Source: Lingula anatina
Lineage: Eukaryota > Brachiopoda > Lingulata > Lingulida > Lingulidae
Direction: 5' to 3'
NCBI RefSeq assembly: GCF_001039355.2
Contig: NW_019775643.1
Location: 123,765-161,475, forward strand
DNA length: 37,711 nt
The stretch's first letter is position 1, and every line of letters starts with the position of its first letter. The position numbers were made by a program, and so were the translations under genes. This document shows, piece after piece, positions 1-8,808 of the stretch. The notes below the pieces were generated by a model that saw nothing but the letters and a program-made list of their open reading frames with translations, did no database searches and had not been told where the DNA came from.

Positions 1-245
1 CGGTTTCTGAAAAATATATATATCGCACCAATATTTCCGTCTTGAAATTAAAAATTTGACTGACTTATTTATAGTCTAAACCGTACAAAAGAGTATTGTT
101 TGCTCTCCAAAACCCGAAAAAAATTTCGGGGTCCTTCAGCAGGCCCCGAACTCCACACCAAGGGGGCGATAGTCGGCTTCGCATCAGAGGCCTGTCGTTT
201 CGGACTCTCCCCCATCCCCTTCAAATAATCCTGGATCCGTCCCTG
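1..245 (-). mobile_element. Truncated transposon end, hAT-like terminus
   Basis: Read on the minus strand from position 245, this segment begins CAGGGACGGATCCAGG. That is the CAGGG...GGATCC type of end seen on many non-autonomous DNA transposons of marine invertebrates, and a CAG start fits the hAT superfamily. A 60-codon minus-strand frame at 69-251 reads GRIQDYLKG near its N-terminus, a peptide of the kind that turns up when such termini are mis-called as genes. I see no matching inverted terminus elsewhere in the window, so the other end is either beyond base 1 or lost. The inner boundary is uncertain and the family assignment rests on recall of the terminus. Confidence 0.45.
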
Positions 246-2748
246 GACCATGCAGGCCCAGCAAGTGGCCCAAATACGAGCAATCTCGGGGTCCGACAGC
301 TACTGGTATTTTTTTTTTTTTCTTTTCTAACAAAATTTATAATGAATCGAGTTTTAACACGTTAAATCTAGAAATTAGACCCGCTGGTAAATCAGCGTTC
401 AGACGACACATGGGACAAATTCTATTTTCTGCTTTTGTGCTAAAACATCTTGAAATTTTCAGGATGAATTTTTGTAATTTTCTGTTAAAATTGTATAAAT
501 TGTATAAGATTCTGAAAAATAATTAAATATTTTCAAGATCACAAGCTTTCAGTTTATAGGTATCGGAACAGAATTTGAAAACCAACGCAAAATACAAGCC
601 AATATAAACATAAAATTGTCTTACAAGAATACCATAGTCAACATTAGCATGAATAAGGAATCAGTGGACCAAATATGCGCATTCTTCTACAGGAACGCGC
701 TGCCAGTATCTAAAAATATTCACAAAATATTCAATTAGGTAAATGTATAAATAGCTAAATAAGCAAATAAAGCAACTAATAAGGTCAAAAAATAAAGCGT
801 GATATGTACAATAAAGTTAAGTAAACATTCCTGAAGTATATATTCATTTTGTAGTAAGCGTGTACTTAAAAGGAGATTTCATGGGATTTCGTAAGCTTTT
901 ATAACTTAAAAGTAGGTCTTAAATCTTCCCATTTTTATTAATTTTTACTTACGTTTTAACTATACTAAAGGAATTCATACTCTTTATCAATTATTTTTCC
1001 TCCAATAGTGAACATAAATATGGATTTAATTATTACATAAAAAAGTTCAAACACAATCACGTTAAGCTTTTCTCTAACTCACAGTGCAGAAAAGTGCCAT
1101 GAAGTAACCAGTGACATATCTGTAAATATCTAGTGAAAAAATCAATCTGTGGCCCTGGTAGGGAGTATATCGACATTTAATCAAGTCTGAAACAGGTGTA
1201 ATGTTCCATTAAATTAAACAACTACCACTTTACTTTGGATAAAAGTAGAAAAGCAGTTTGTTCTATATAAGTTAAGACCAATTTTGGGGCCGAAGTTATT
1301 TAGTGAACCCTGCCCCGACGCCTGTGTCACATAATGCATATGATTCTTACATACATCAGCTCTGGAAAGATGAAAATCACAGCTTACGAAGTGTTTTCAT
1401 GATCGAAATGCAGTAACTGTGATACGCTTTTTGTGCCCAGAATCTTAACCAATGTCAATTAACCTCTACCACAATGACTCTGGCGCAATCATCCGGCACA
1501 ATAGTCTACAACGGCTATATCCAATGCACTGTGTTTCCATGTCTATCTCCAGAAACTTGTAGGGTGCTACGATTATTTGTGTAAATATGTGTCCCACAAG
1601 CTGAAGTATAATATGTACTGTAGATTTTTGGTATTATGATTTTTTCTGATTTATCCCATTTTCCTTGTCGTAGTTTGCACGCACTGAGTGCCAGTATCGA
1701 GATGTGTTTTGTCTGTAGTAAAACACTTACCAATATTAAACTTTGTGTTGATTATTTGAAGATGTTTACACTGGTACTGTTGTTTCTCAATCAGAAAAAG
1801 AAATCCTGCACATCATCTAATTTCCTTTCCCCTTTCACTCCCCTGTACCTCTAATTCGCCTCCAAAAGTGCATATCTTTTTTCGAAAACTACTGTTCAAC
1901 AAACGGTGCTTCGATTCCAAAGATTTAGATGCGTGAGTTAACCTATTAATATGACAATGTTAAAACCGCATCGAGTCATACCTCAGACACTTCAGATTTA
2001 CTGCACTACCACAACAGAATGTCAATTGTTTTCTTCACGACTTATCATGGTGCACCGGTTAAACACATCAGGGAAAATATGATACAGAGACTTTTTATCT
2101 AACATCAAGTCTGACCGTCGCAACACCGTCTGTCTAAGTGCGGTCACAGGTATTTGGTTACACACACAAGCTCTCATAGCCAAGAGGTTTCATATAAATT
2201 ATAAGCATACAACACCGTGGATAATGGTACCACTCATGCCTGGTTTTGCAGCTGTTTTAGGACAATTATGTCGTCTATATTCACGAGTATTACGTAGTAT
2301 TCAGCAACGTACACAGCGGTTCAAGTAGAAATCATTTAACACCTGTGCCTGCATTTCATCCAAACTCCCAACTTATCCCGATTAAGCTTAATCAGACTAT
2401 TGACGATTGCCTCCCCCTCCCCCCACTTCCCTCCGTTATCATTATTTGGTAATTACTCCATTAAACAAAATAGTTATTTCTAGGTTTTATTACATCACCA
2501 TAGATACAGCAACCTGAACGGAACGCAAGCATCTTTACATATACAACTAGACTCGAGAATCAAAAGGCGATCATTTTGATTCCATTATCATTATTTCAAA
2601 GGCACACCGAATTAAGTTTTCCTTTCATTCCTTTATCAAGTGCCTTTAAACTAATATGCCCTGCAACCTTGGCAAAGTGACTTCACAAAGCCTGTCTTTT
2701 ACTTGACATAAAAAACAAGAAACAAATATCAAATCTGTATATTTTATA
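246..2748. other. Non-coding stretch, no gene seen
   Basis: AT-rich sequence with a T-rich run near 309-325 and no open frame above about 72 codons. None of the short frames has a recognisable motif. A short tandem of AACGTCAAT lies just past its end, near 2760-2780. I see no RNA gene or long inverted repeat here. Confidence 0.6.
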
Positions 2749-2754
2749 TTTATT
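2749..2754 (-). terminator. Candidate poly(A) signal of innexin A
   Basis: On the minus strand this is AATAAA, followed within about 20-45 nt by a strongly U-rich run (GATATTTGTTTCTTGTTTTT). It would give innexin A a 3' UTR of about 1.1 kb, similar to the lengths inferred for B and C. A second AATAAA at 2848-2853 (minus) is an alternative with a weaker downstream element. Confidence 0.4.
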
Positions 2755-3873
2755 GTTAAAACGTCAATAACGTCAATAACCAAAAGAAACAGAATACACT
2801 ACGGTTTTTGATTGTATCTTTTTATCAATTATCATCTAACACTTCGTTTTATTAATCAACATCTAACGCTAACTTTAACCGAACAAATAATACTCTAGTG
2901 GTAAGGACAAGATATTGAACCAAATCAAACCACTTCAAAAAGTAAAATTATCTTTTTTAAAAAATTGTTTTCTCGTTTTATCTTTTTAGAATATATTCTA
3001 GAGCGGTTTTTGAGCATAAGTATACAAGTTACATTTAAAATATACTCCTGGATTTCGCTTCAAAAATGTCATTAGCAAAGTCAAGCTGCAGGGAATGGAG
3101 ATTCAACTTAAAAAAATAATGAACCCTTTAAAAAAGTCTCAAGCATGAGATTCCATGAAGTGAAATGAATATCATTTCACGAGACAGATACTCGCTTATG
3201 AATACACAAATACTTCCTGTCGTAAATACTGACCTCAAACATAAATGCAGTTATTTAAATGATGTCGCACTTTCTCGGACACCTTTGAGCAAATACGGAA
3301 TGCTACAGCTTGGTTTGGAAATGGTATATGAGTTAAAAAAATGTTATCTCTCGTCATCCCTTTCAATTACAGCACATGTTAATGTAATACGTCCGGTCCA
3401 GTTACTTTGTGAAAAGGCACTGTCATTACACTTTGATAATACTTAGTTTTACACATACTGAAGTGGTGTCATCGATGTTTAGACCTTGTATAATCAAGAA
3501 TACACTACTGCTACAGAAATAAACGTTGGACTAGTCTGAAACCTGAATACCAATTTTCACCACGAGATCTCAGTTCGATAGGTTACGTGTAGAGAGCGTA
3601 CTTAATGGATTAACAAATTAAGTCAAAACGTGAGAGAATACTGTATCCTGTTAGGTACAAAATAGCTAAATACGAACTAACCTACAACTGCTATTTCTTT
3701 GACACTCAAATTAAATCAGTCAGTATGGGATGGATGCACCTTAAAAAGTGGAATTTTCACACCAATGGTGAGATCATGACCCCGAAGTAATGGGTAGCAA
3801 TGCCTCCCTTGTTGCAATGGTGTGAACTCCACACCGGGACTGTTATATTAACTCTGCTAAACATTTAAAATGT
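2755..3873 (-). other. Probable 3' UTR of innexin A
   Basis: This stretch lies between the innexin A stop codon and the best downstream AATAAA. It is AT-rich and non-coding. A 93-codon plus-strand frame at 3165-3446 has no recognisable motif and is best treated as chance. Just after the stop there is a short inverted repeat, TTCACACCA at 3756-3764 and TGGTGTGAA at 3818-3826, which could form a hairpin in the transcript. Assigning the stretch to the gene A transcript is inference from position and the poly(A) signal. Confidence 0.4.
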
Positions 3874-5103
3874 TCACACAGCATCTTCAAGCATCTTGTC
3901 CATTTTGTGATTTCCTTCTTCGTCAAGGCCTCTGTCGGTAAGCAGATGAGCGCGATCCTTCTTGAATTTCTCCCACAGCGCTGCCACCAGCTCTCCTATG
4001 ACGATATCATTGGTGTTTCTACCCACCAGGTTAAGGATAAACGCCCCGTCGGGACGCAGGTACCGCGTAATGAACTTCCGTACCAATTTCCCATCGCCGG
4101 TGCTGGTTGAGGAGATGATGCCCATACGTTTAAGGAACTTGGCGATGTAGGCCTTTCTCTCTCGTCGGTAGAGGAAGCTAAACCACGAAATCATGCCCCA
4201 TACCGTTGCAATAGCCACGTACACCATCCAGAACCACAAGAACATGTAGATCTTCTCGTTGAACAAGTTGATAGGTAGAGCGCACTGTACAGTCCAGCGA
4301 TGGATGTTCCCTCCCAGTTGCCGTATGTTGAAGTCACACAGAGTGACACGCGGGAATCTGCCGGTCTGATACCACTCCATCTTAGTAGTCAGCTCCGACA
4401 GTACCTGGAAACCGTACACGTGAAACATAGAGCCAAGAAACGCATTGAGGAGAAACAACTGCCCTATAGCATTACACACGTACATGCATTTCACCCACAG
4501 GTACAAGAAGAACAGATAGTTGCCATACTGCTTGCCCAAGAACGGGCAGATCAAATTTGTGAACTTCTCCTTGAAGCGGGAGCACTTGTTCTTGTGGTAG
4601 TCTTGCTTGAGGCACAAGAAGCGGTCCAGGTGATTCACAACCGTCCCAATCACCTCCTTTCTTTTCTCGGGATCCAACAACTTGGGCGCCCAGATAGCTT
4701 TCACGATCATGTTGAAGTCTATGCCAGCACCGTCACTCATGAGTCTCCAGAAAATACGAGGACTGTAAAACAACAACGCCTGAAGGAGGAGCACCAGGGC
4801 CACCCACTGGTAGTAGCCGATGTGTGCCCGGGGAAGCTCGGGGTTGGGGATACGTTCCTCAAACGGCATGAAGTACGAGTTTTTGATCCAGCAGTAGTTG
4901 TTGGCGTACTTCTTGTGGCCCCCTGTGAATACCTTAGGCACCCAGCACACGATGGGGTCGCCGACATATTGCTTGCTACCCACCAGCATGGCAAATACTA
5001 TGAGGATGAGGGAGGTGATACGGTGGTTGAGACGATCGAAGAAGTCATCGTCACTGTGGATGCCCTTCCACACACCGGACAGGATCCCGACGAACGGGGC
5101 CAT
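3874..5103 (-). CDS. Innexin A (gap-junction/hemichannel subunit)
   Basis: A complete 409-residue innexin in one exon, ending in TGA. Innexins oligomerise in the plasma membrane, form hemichannels and dock between cells as gap junctions that pass ions and small metabolites. Visible hallmarks are DDDFFDRLNHR at 18-28, TM1 about 29-45, first extracellular loop with C53 and C71 (CX17C), YYQW at 97-100 leading into TM2 (about 98-118), a basic cytoplasmic loop (119-195), TM3 about 198-223, second loop with C256 and C274 (CX17C), LPINLFNEKI at 276-285, TM4 about 286-310, and the C-terminal block around DGAFILNL (352-359). No N-X-S/T sequon lies in either extracellular loop. The tail ends EDAV, resembling a class III PDZ ligand. 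The start is supported by alignment to genes B and C (MAPF) and by an acceptor one base upstream. It is closest to innexin B, about 75% identical without gaps over 390 residues. The antisense frame at 4300-5118 is a shadow. Confidence 0.97.
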   Translation of the reverse strand: MAPFVGILSGVWKGIHSDDDFFDRLNHRITSLILIVFAMLVGSKQYVGDPIVCWVPKVFTGGHKKYANNYCWIKNSYFMPFEERIPNPELPRAHIGYYQWVALVLLLQALLFYSPRIFWRLMSDGAGIDFNMIVKAIWAPKLLDPEKRKEVIGTVVNHLDRFLCLKQDYHKNKCSRFKEKFTNLICPFLGKQYGNYLFFLYLWVKCMYVCNAIGQLFLLNAFLGSMFHVYGFQVLSELTTKMEWYQTGRFPRVTLCDFNIRQLGGNIHRWTVQCALPINLFNEKIYMFLWFWMVYVAIATVWGMISWFSFLYRRERKAYIAKFLKRMGIISSTSTGDGKLVRKFITRYLRPDGAFILNLVGRNTNDIVIGELVAALWEKFKKDRAHLLTDRGLDEEGNHKMDKMLEDAV

Positions 5104-5118
5104 CCTAGAACAAAATGA
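5104..5118 (-). other. Splice acceptor abutting the innexin A start codon
   Basis: The minus strand reads TTTTGTTCTAG|gATG: a pyrimidine-rich tract and TAG ending one base before the initiator ATG. It implies an intron in the 5' UTR, or a trans-splice site. The same arrangement recurs at the other three innexins. No convincing donor was found for this gene upstream of 5118. Confidence 0.6.
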
Positions 5119-5443
5119 TAAGACTATTACAGTTATATTACACCAGAGAGATCAACGTTTGAATATTAAGCAATGATTAATTTATAAATCGATAAATTTA
5201 GAACACCTAGTAGTTTAGAAGTTAGGCAAAATGATTTTTAAAAAATAACACGAGTGTCGTACTGACGAGCAAATTTAGCTTAATTGAACGAAACGAGTAA
5301 CGTGAGCCCGAAAAAAGAGCACTACTTGGTCTACTTCAGTTGCTTCACAAGATTGCGTGCGTATGCACAATGTACTCAAAAGAATGCTGGTGTCAAGTCA
5401 AGTATTCACTGCCACCTTGAAGATAAATTAGTCTCCGTTTCAA

Positions 5444-5475
5444 ACTGAGTGAGAACAATTGCCCCATAGCATTAC
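5444..5475 (-). pseudogene. Innexin-like relic fragment
   Basis: This 32-nt stretch matches positions 4444-4475 of innexin A at 25 of 32 sites ungapped, or better with one compensating insertion and deletion. On the minus strand it reads NAMGQLFSLS, against NAIGQLFLLN at residues 211-220 (start of TM3) of innexin A. The orientation is the same as the live genes. I could not extend the similarity convincingly on either side. It may be the last recognisable scrap of a decayed tandem copy, or a short templated insertion. Chance is unlikely but not excluded. Confidence 0.4.
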
Positions 5476-5492
5476 TTACTAGCAAACCGTGC

Positions 5493-5494
5493 TT

Positions 5495-5568
<74 letters not shown>
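5493..5568. repeat. Compound (GT)n(GA)n microsatellite
   Basis: About 13 GT repeats (5493-5518) run directly into about 22 GA repeats (5519-5562), then a short G run. Repeat number is likely to be polymorphic. Confidence 0.95.
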
Positions 5569-6554
5569 AGCAAATTATTGATTTCAGTTGCGTTGAAAGA
5601 CAAGATACTGAGAGGCGTCTGTACAGTGACTAGTGATGGATTGTGTTCCGGTGGTGCGTTGATTGTGACATATTACACCTGGCTGAGATGACAATCTCAA
5701 CCGCACGCAATCAGGAATACACACTGCACCGTCTGCTCTAGATAAGGGTTGAATGTCTGAACCCCGTCAACACCATTGCTACATAAAGTAGTTCAAAGAG
5801 TTTCATGTAATTCAATCGATCAACAGTTACAATCTGTGCTCTTTTCCTTCGGACGCCACTGCAGCGCGTTTCCTGAAAATTCCAACTATCTTCTCTCAAT
5901 TCTTTGGATTTGTAAACCGCATATTTTTTTCTTGCATGCAATGTTGACATTTCAAAGTGAGGTGATCATTATTTGAGACTGCATTATAATTCTTTTCTGT
6001 GTCGCCTATACTGTCGCTCAAGATACAACTATCAAATGTGCCGTACCAAATACATGATTTGGACTTTTAGGCTCTCATGACCCTAAGATGCGAGTAATGG
6101 ACGCAAACATATCAGTCTTAAATTTACCGAGTGAAGCACAATTTCCAACGAGTCACTATTTAGCCCGAGACGAATACGGTCTAGCGACCTGAAAGGCGCT
6201 ACAAAGGAGGCAAGAAATGTTCTTACAAAACAACAGAGTGCGACACACTTTTCCCTCGGGTCATTACTTGACTTGAGATAACAAGTTTACAAGACCAAGA
6301 ATAACTTAAATCAACTGACACTGTCAGTCATTTTCAAATTGTGCAGGAAGACTAGGTGTGCAATTCAATTAAACTTGACGCCCCAGGCCTTCCCAGTGCT
6401 GATAGTCAAGCTTTTTCGATTTTGAATACACAATGTATTATATGTACTTGTGGCATTATCTCGAAGATTTCTGAGGTGTCCCGCTTTGGTTCAGACTTGA
6501 AAAACTTGGCAAGGGTATAGTGAAGTAAACAGACAAAAAATAAAAGTCCACAGT

Positions 6555-6560
6555 TTTATT
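6555..6560 (-). terminator. Candidate poly(A) signal of innexin B
   Basis: The minus strand reads AATAAAACTGTGG, then a U/GU-rich stretch (TTTTATTTTTTGTCTGTTT) about 13-32 nt downstream, a textbook arrangement for cleavage and polyadenylation. It gives innexin B a 3' UTR of about 1 kb. Confidence 0.45.
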
Positions 6561-7520
6561 CTATCACTTTGTTTCTCATTAGGAATTACAGAAAATGAAA
6601 ATATTGAACATCTAATAATAAATCTTTTTCTAAAATTGTCAAGTTGCTCTAGCTTGAAAAGTAACTAGGCTATTTTGTGTAAGTATTCTAAGCTACATGT
6701 TATTGCAACTACTAGACTGTGAATACATCATATAAAAACCATTTCACTAAATAATTTGTTTCATGATCAATGTGCACGAAGTGGAATGTTGCACTGTCAT
6801 TATATAGAGCAGTGACAGGCCAATACACGACATGAAACTTAACATTACAATGGGAATGCCCTTCAAAATAGACACTGTGCTACATAATAATAAGTATCTA
6901 CGGATATTACTAAGCACACCCAACCAAAGCACCACGAAAACTGCACATAATAGGCGTTTGTTGCTGAAAAGATATGCTGTATAACGAGCAAAAGCTACTA
7001 TCTGCAATGTTTAATGTGTATGAAATAAAAGGTTTAATTTACCGGCAGGATTTCCCGTCCGGTAAATGAACCATATACTGTTACAATGACGGTTATAACG
7101 GTTGCGAGATCAATTCTTGTGTATCTCTCATTTCAGTTTCTTCAAAAATTTGTCAATATATTTATAAAATACACATGCATAAAGACACTGCAATGTGCAT
7201 AAAAAGTATTTGTACAGTTATTGTAGGACTTATCACATTTACGATACATATCAACGAATGTAAATTAAATCTGACCCTTCACCTTCATATCAAAATATCA
7301 AACAAAATATGGTTTTGAGCTATGTCATGGCTAGCTTACTATACAACTTCCACTGTCCCCAACTTCATTCAATATACACTTCGCTGAACTTTCTCAAAAA
7401 TGTCAAAACAAAACTTATACTGATGAGCCTGTATCTTACATTAATGTACACCTCAATCAATGTTCTAATCTAGAACAAAATACACTATATGCTTAATGTC
7501 ATGGGCTTGGTTTCAAATCT
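6561..7520 (-). other. Probable 3' UTR of innexin B
   Basis: AT-rich, non-coding stretch between the gene B stop and the candidate poly(A) signal. It holds a perfect 9-bp inverted repeat, ATTTACCGG (7037-7045) and CCGGTAAAT (7059-7067), with a 13-nt loop. An 86-codon minus-strand frame at 6747-7007 has no recognisable motif and is rejected as a gene. Confidence 0.4.
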
Positions 7521-8789
7521 CTATGACATTAGAGGCTTTTCTGGTTTCTCGTTTTCATTGTCGTTGTCGTTTCCTACAGGCTCGGCAGGCGGCTCACCCT
7601 CGGCGTCCAGCAAAGACCTGTCGCTGTACAAATGTACACGGTCTTTCATGAACTTCGCCCACAGTTCAGCAATAAGTTCTCCAATGACGATGTCATTGGT
7701 GTTTCTAGAGCACAGGTTTAAGATAAATGCACCGTCAGGTCGCAGGTATTTCGTGATGAACTTTCGCACGTTCTTTCCGTCTCCAGTTCTAGTCGAGTTG
7801 ATGATGCCCAGACGTTTCAGATACTTCGCCACAAATGACTTTCTCTCACGGCGGCTGAGGAAACCTAGCCATGAAATGAGACCCCAAATGGTGGCAGCGC
7901 ACACGTACACCAGCCAAAACCAAAGGAACATGTAGATCTTTTCGTTGAACAAATTGATGGGGAGCGCACACTGAACGGTATGCCGATGGATGTTGCCACC
8001 GAGTTGACGGACTTTGAAGTCACACAGCGTAACTCGAGGAAATCTGCCGCTTTCAAACCACTCTTGCTTGGACACCAGGTCCTGGATTACTTGGAACCCA
8101 TACAGATGAAAGAAAGTCCCCAGAAACGCATTCAGTAAGAAAAGCTGGCCGAGCACGTTGCAGACATAAAAAACCTTCACCCACAGATACAGGTAGTACA
8201 TGTAGTTACCGTATTCTTTGCCAATGAAGGGACAGATCAAGTTCACGATTTTTTCCTTTATTCTCACCAATTTGGACTTGGAGTAATCTTGTTTGAGCAT
8301 CAAAAAGCGGTCCACGTGCAAGGCGACCGTTTTCACGGTGCCCTCTCGCTTCTCCGGGTCGAGGCAAGCTGGTCCCCACAACGCTCCGACAATCATATTA
8401 AAGTCAATACCCCCAGCTGAGCTCATGAGACGCCAGAAGATTCGAGGAAAATAGAAGAGCAACGCCTGCAGGAACAGCATCAGCGTTACCCACTGGTAGT
8501 AACCAATGTGCGCCCTTGGCAGTGACGGGCCCGGGATCCGCTCCTCGAACGGCATAAAGTACGTGTTTTTGATCCAGCAGTATTGGTTAGCATATTCTTT
8601 ATGTGAGCCCGTAAACACTCCAGGCACCCAGCAAACGATGGGATCTCCCACATACTGCTTGCTGCCGATGAGGACGCCGAATACAACGAGGAGCAGGGCG
8701 GTGTAGCGGTGGTTTAATCGGTCGTAGTAGTCATCGTCGCTAGTTATCCCCTTCCATACACCCGCTAGGATGTCCACAAAGGGTGCCAT
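7521..8789 (-). CDS. Innexin B (gap-junction/hemichannel subunit)
   Basis: A complete 422-residue single-exon innexin, co-linear with innexin A without gaps over residues 1-390. N-terminal DRLNHRYT is at 23-30, TM1 about 29-45, loop-1 cysteines C53 and C71, YYQW at 97-100, TM2 about 98-118, TM3 about 197-223, loop-2 cysteines C256 and C274, TM4 about 286-310, and DGAFILNL at 352-359. The basic segment after TM4 (RRERKSF, 313-319) begins the cytoplasmic tail. What sets B apart is its C-terminus: after residue 390 the tail is longer than in A and turns into a run rich in Asn, Asp and Glu (about 405-418), likely disordered. It has no loop glycosylation sequon. It sits 2.4 kb upstream of gene A in the same orientation. 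The acceptor one base before the ATG supports this start. Confidence 0.97.
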   Translation of the reverse strand: MAPFVDILAGVWKGITSDDDYYDRLNHRYTALLLVVFGVLIGSKQYVGDPIVCWVPGVFTGSHKEYANQYCWIKNTYFMPFEERIPGPSLPRAHIGYYQWVTLMLFLQALLFYFPRIFWRLMSSAGGIDFNMIVGALWGPACLDPEKREGTVKTVALHVDRFLMLKQDYSKSKLVRIKEKIVNLICPFIGKEYGNYMYYLYLWVKVFYVCNVLGQLFLLNAFLGTFFHLYGFQVIQDLVSKQEWFESGRFPRVTLCDFKVRQLGGNIHRHTVQCALPINLFNEKIYMFLWFWLVYVCAATIWGLISWLGFLSRRERKSFVAKYLKRLGIINSTRTGDGKNVRKFITKYLRPDGAFILNLCSRNTNDIVIGELIAELWAKFMKDRVHLYSDRSLLDAEGEPPAEPVGNDNDNENEKPEKPLMS

Positions 8790-8808
8790 CCTTGAAAAGA
8801 AAGAACGA
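8790..8808 (-). other. Splice acceptor abutting the innexin B start codon
   Basis: The minus strand reads TTCTTTCTTTTCAAG|gATG: a long pyrimidine tract and AAG ending one base before the initiator. It is the same position as in the other three genes, and the single exonic base is G as in innexin A. Confidence 0.6.

Larger units (their letters stand above)
5119..6554. other. Innexin A/B spacer
   Basis: Non-coding spacer between gene A and the probable end of the gene B transcript. It would hold the 5' intron, upstream exon and promoter of gene A, but I could not place them. It contains an innexin-like relic (5444-5475) and a compound GT/GA microsatellite. Short frames on both strands around 5738-5976 overlap each other and have no recognisable content. 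Confidence 0.5.

Noticed and set aside
3165-3446. 93-codon plus-strand frame
   Set aside because: No known motif, and it lies antisense to the probable 3' UTR of innexin A.
3756-3826. TTCACACCA motif, T-box-like, also near 10195, 30230 and 35573
   Set aside because: More frequent than expected for a 9-mer, but scattered without consistent relation to promoters. The flanks do not align as a repeat family.
4300-5118. Long plus-strand frame (272 codons) antisense to innexin A
   Set aside because: It is the reverse complement of a strongly conserved innexin coding exon. Its composition follows from the codons of the real gene, and it shows no family motif.
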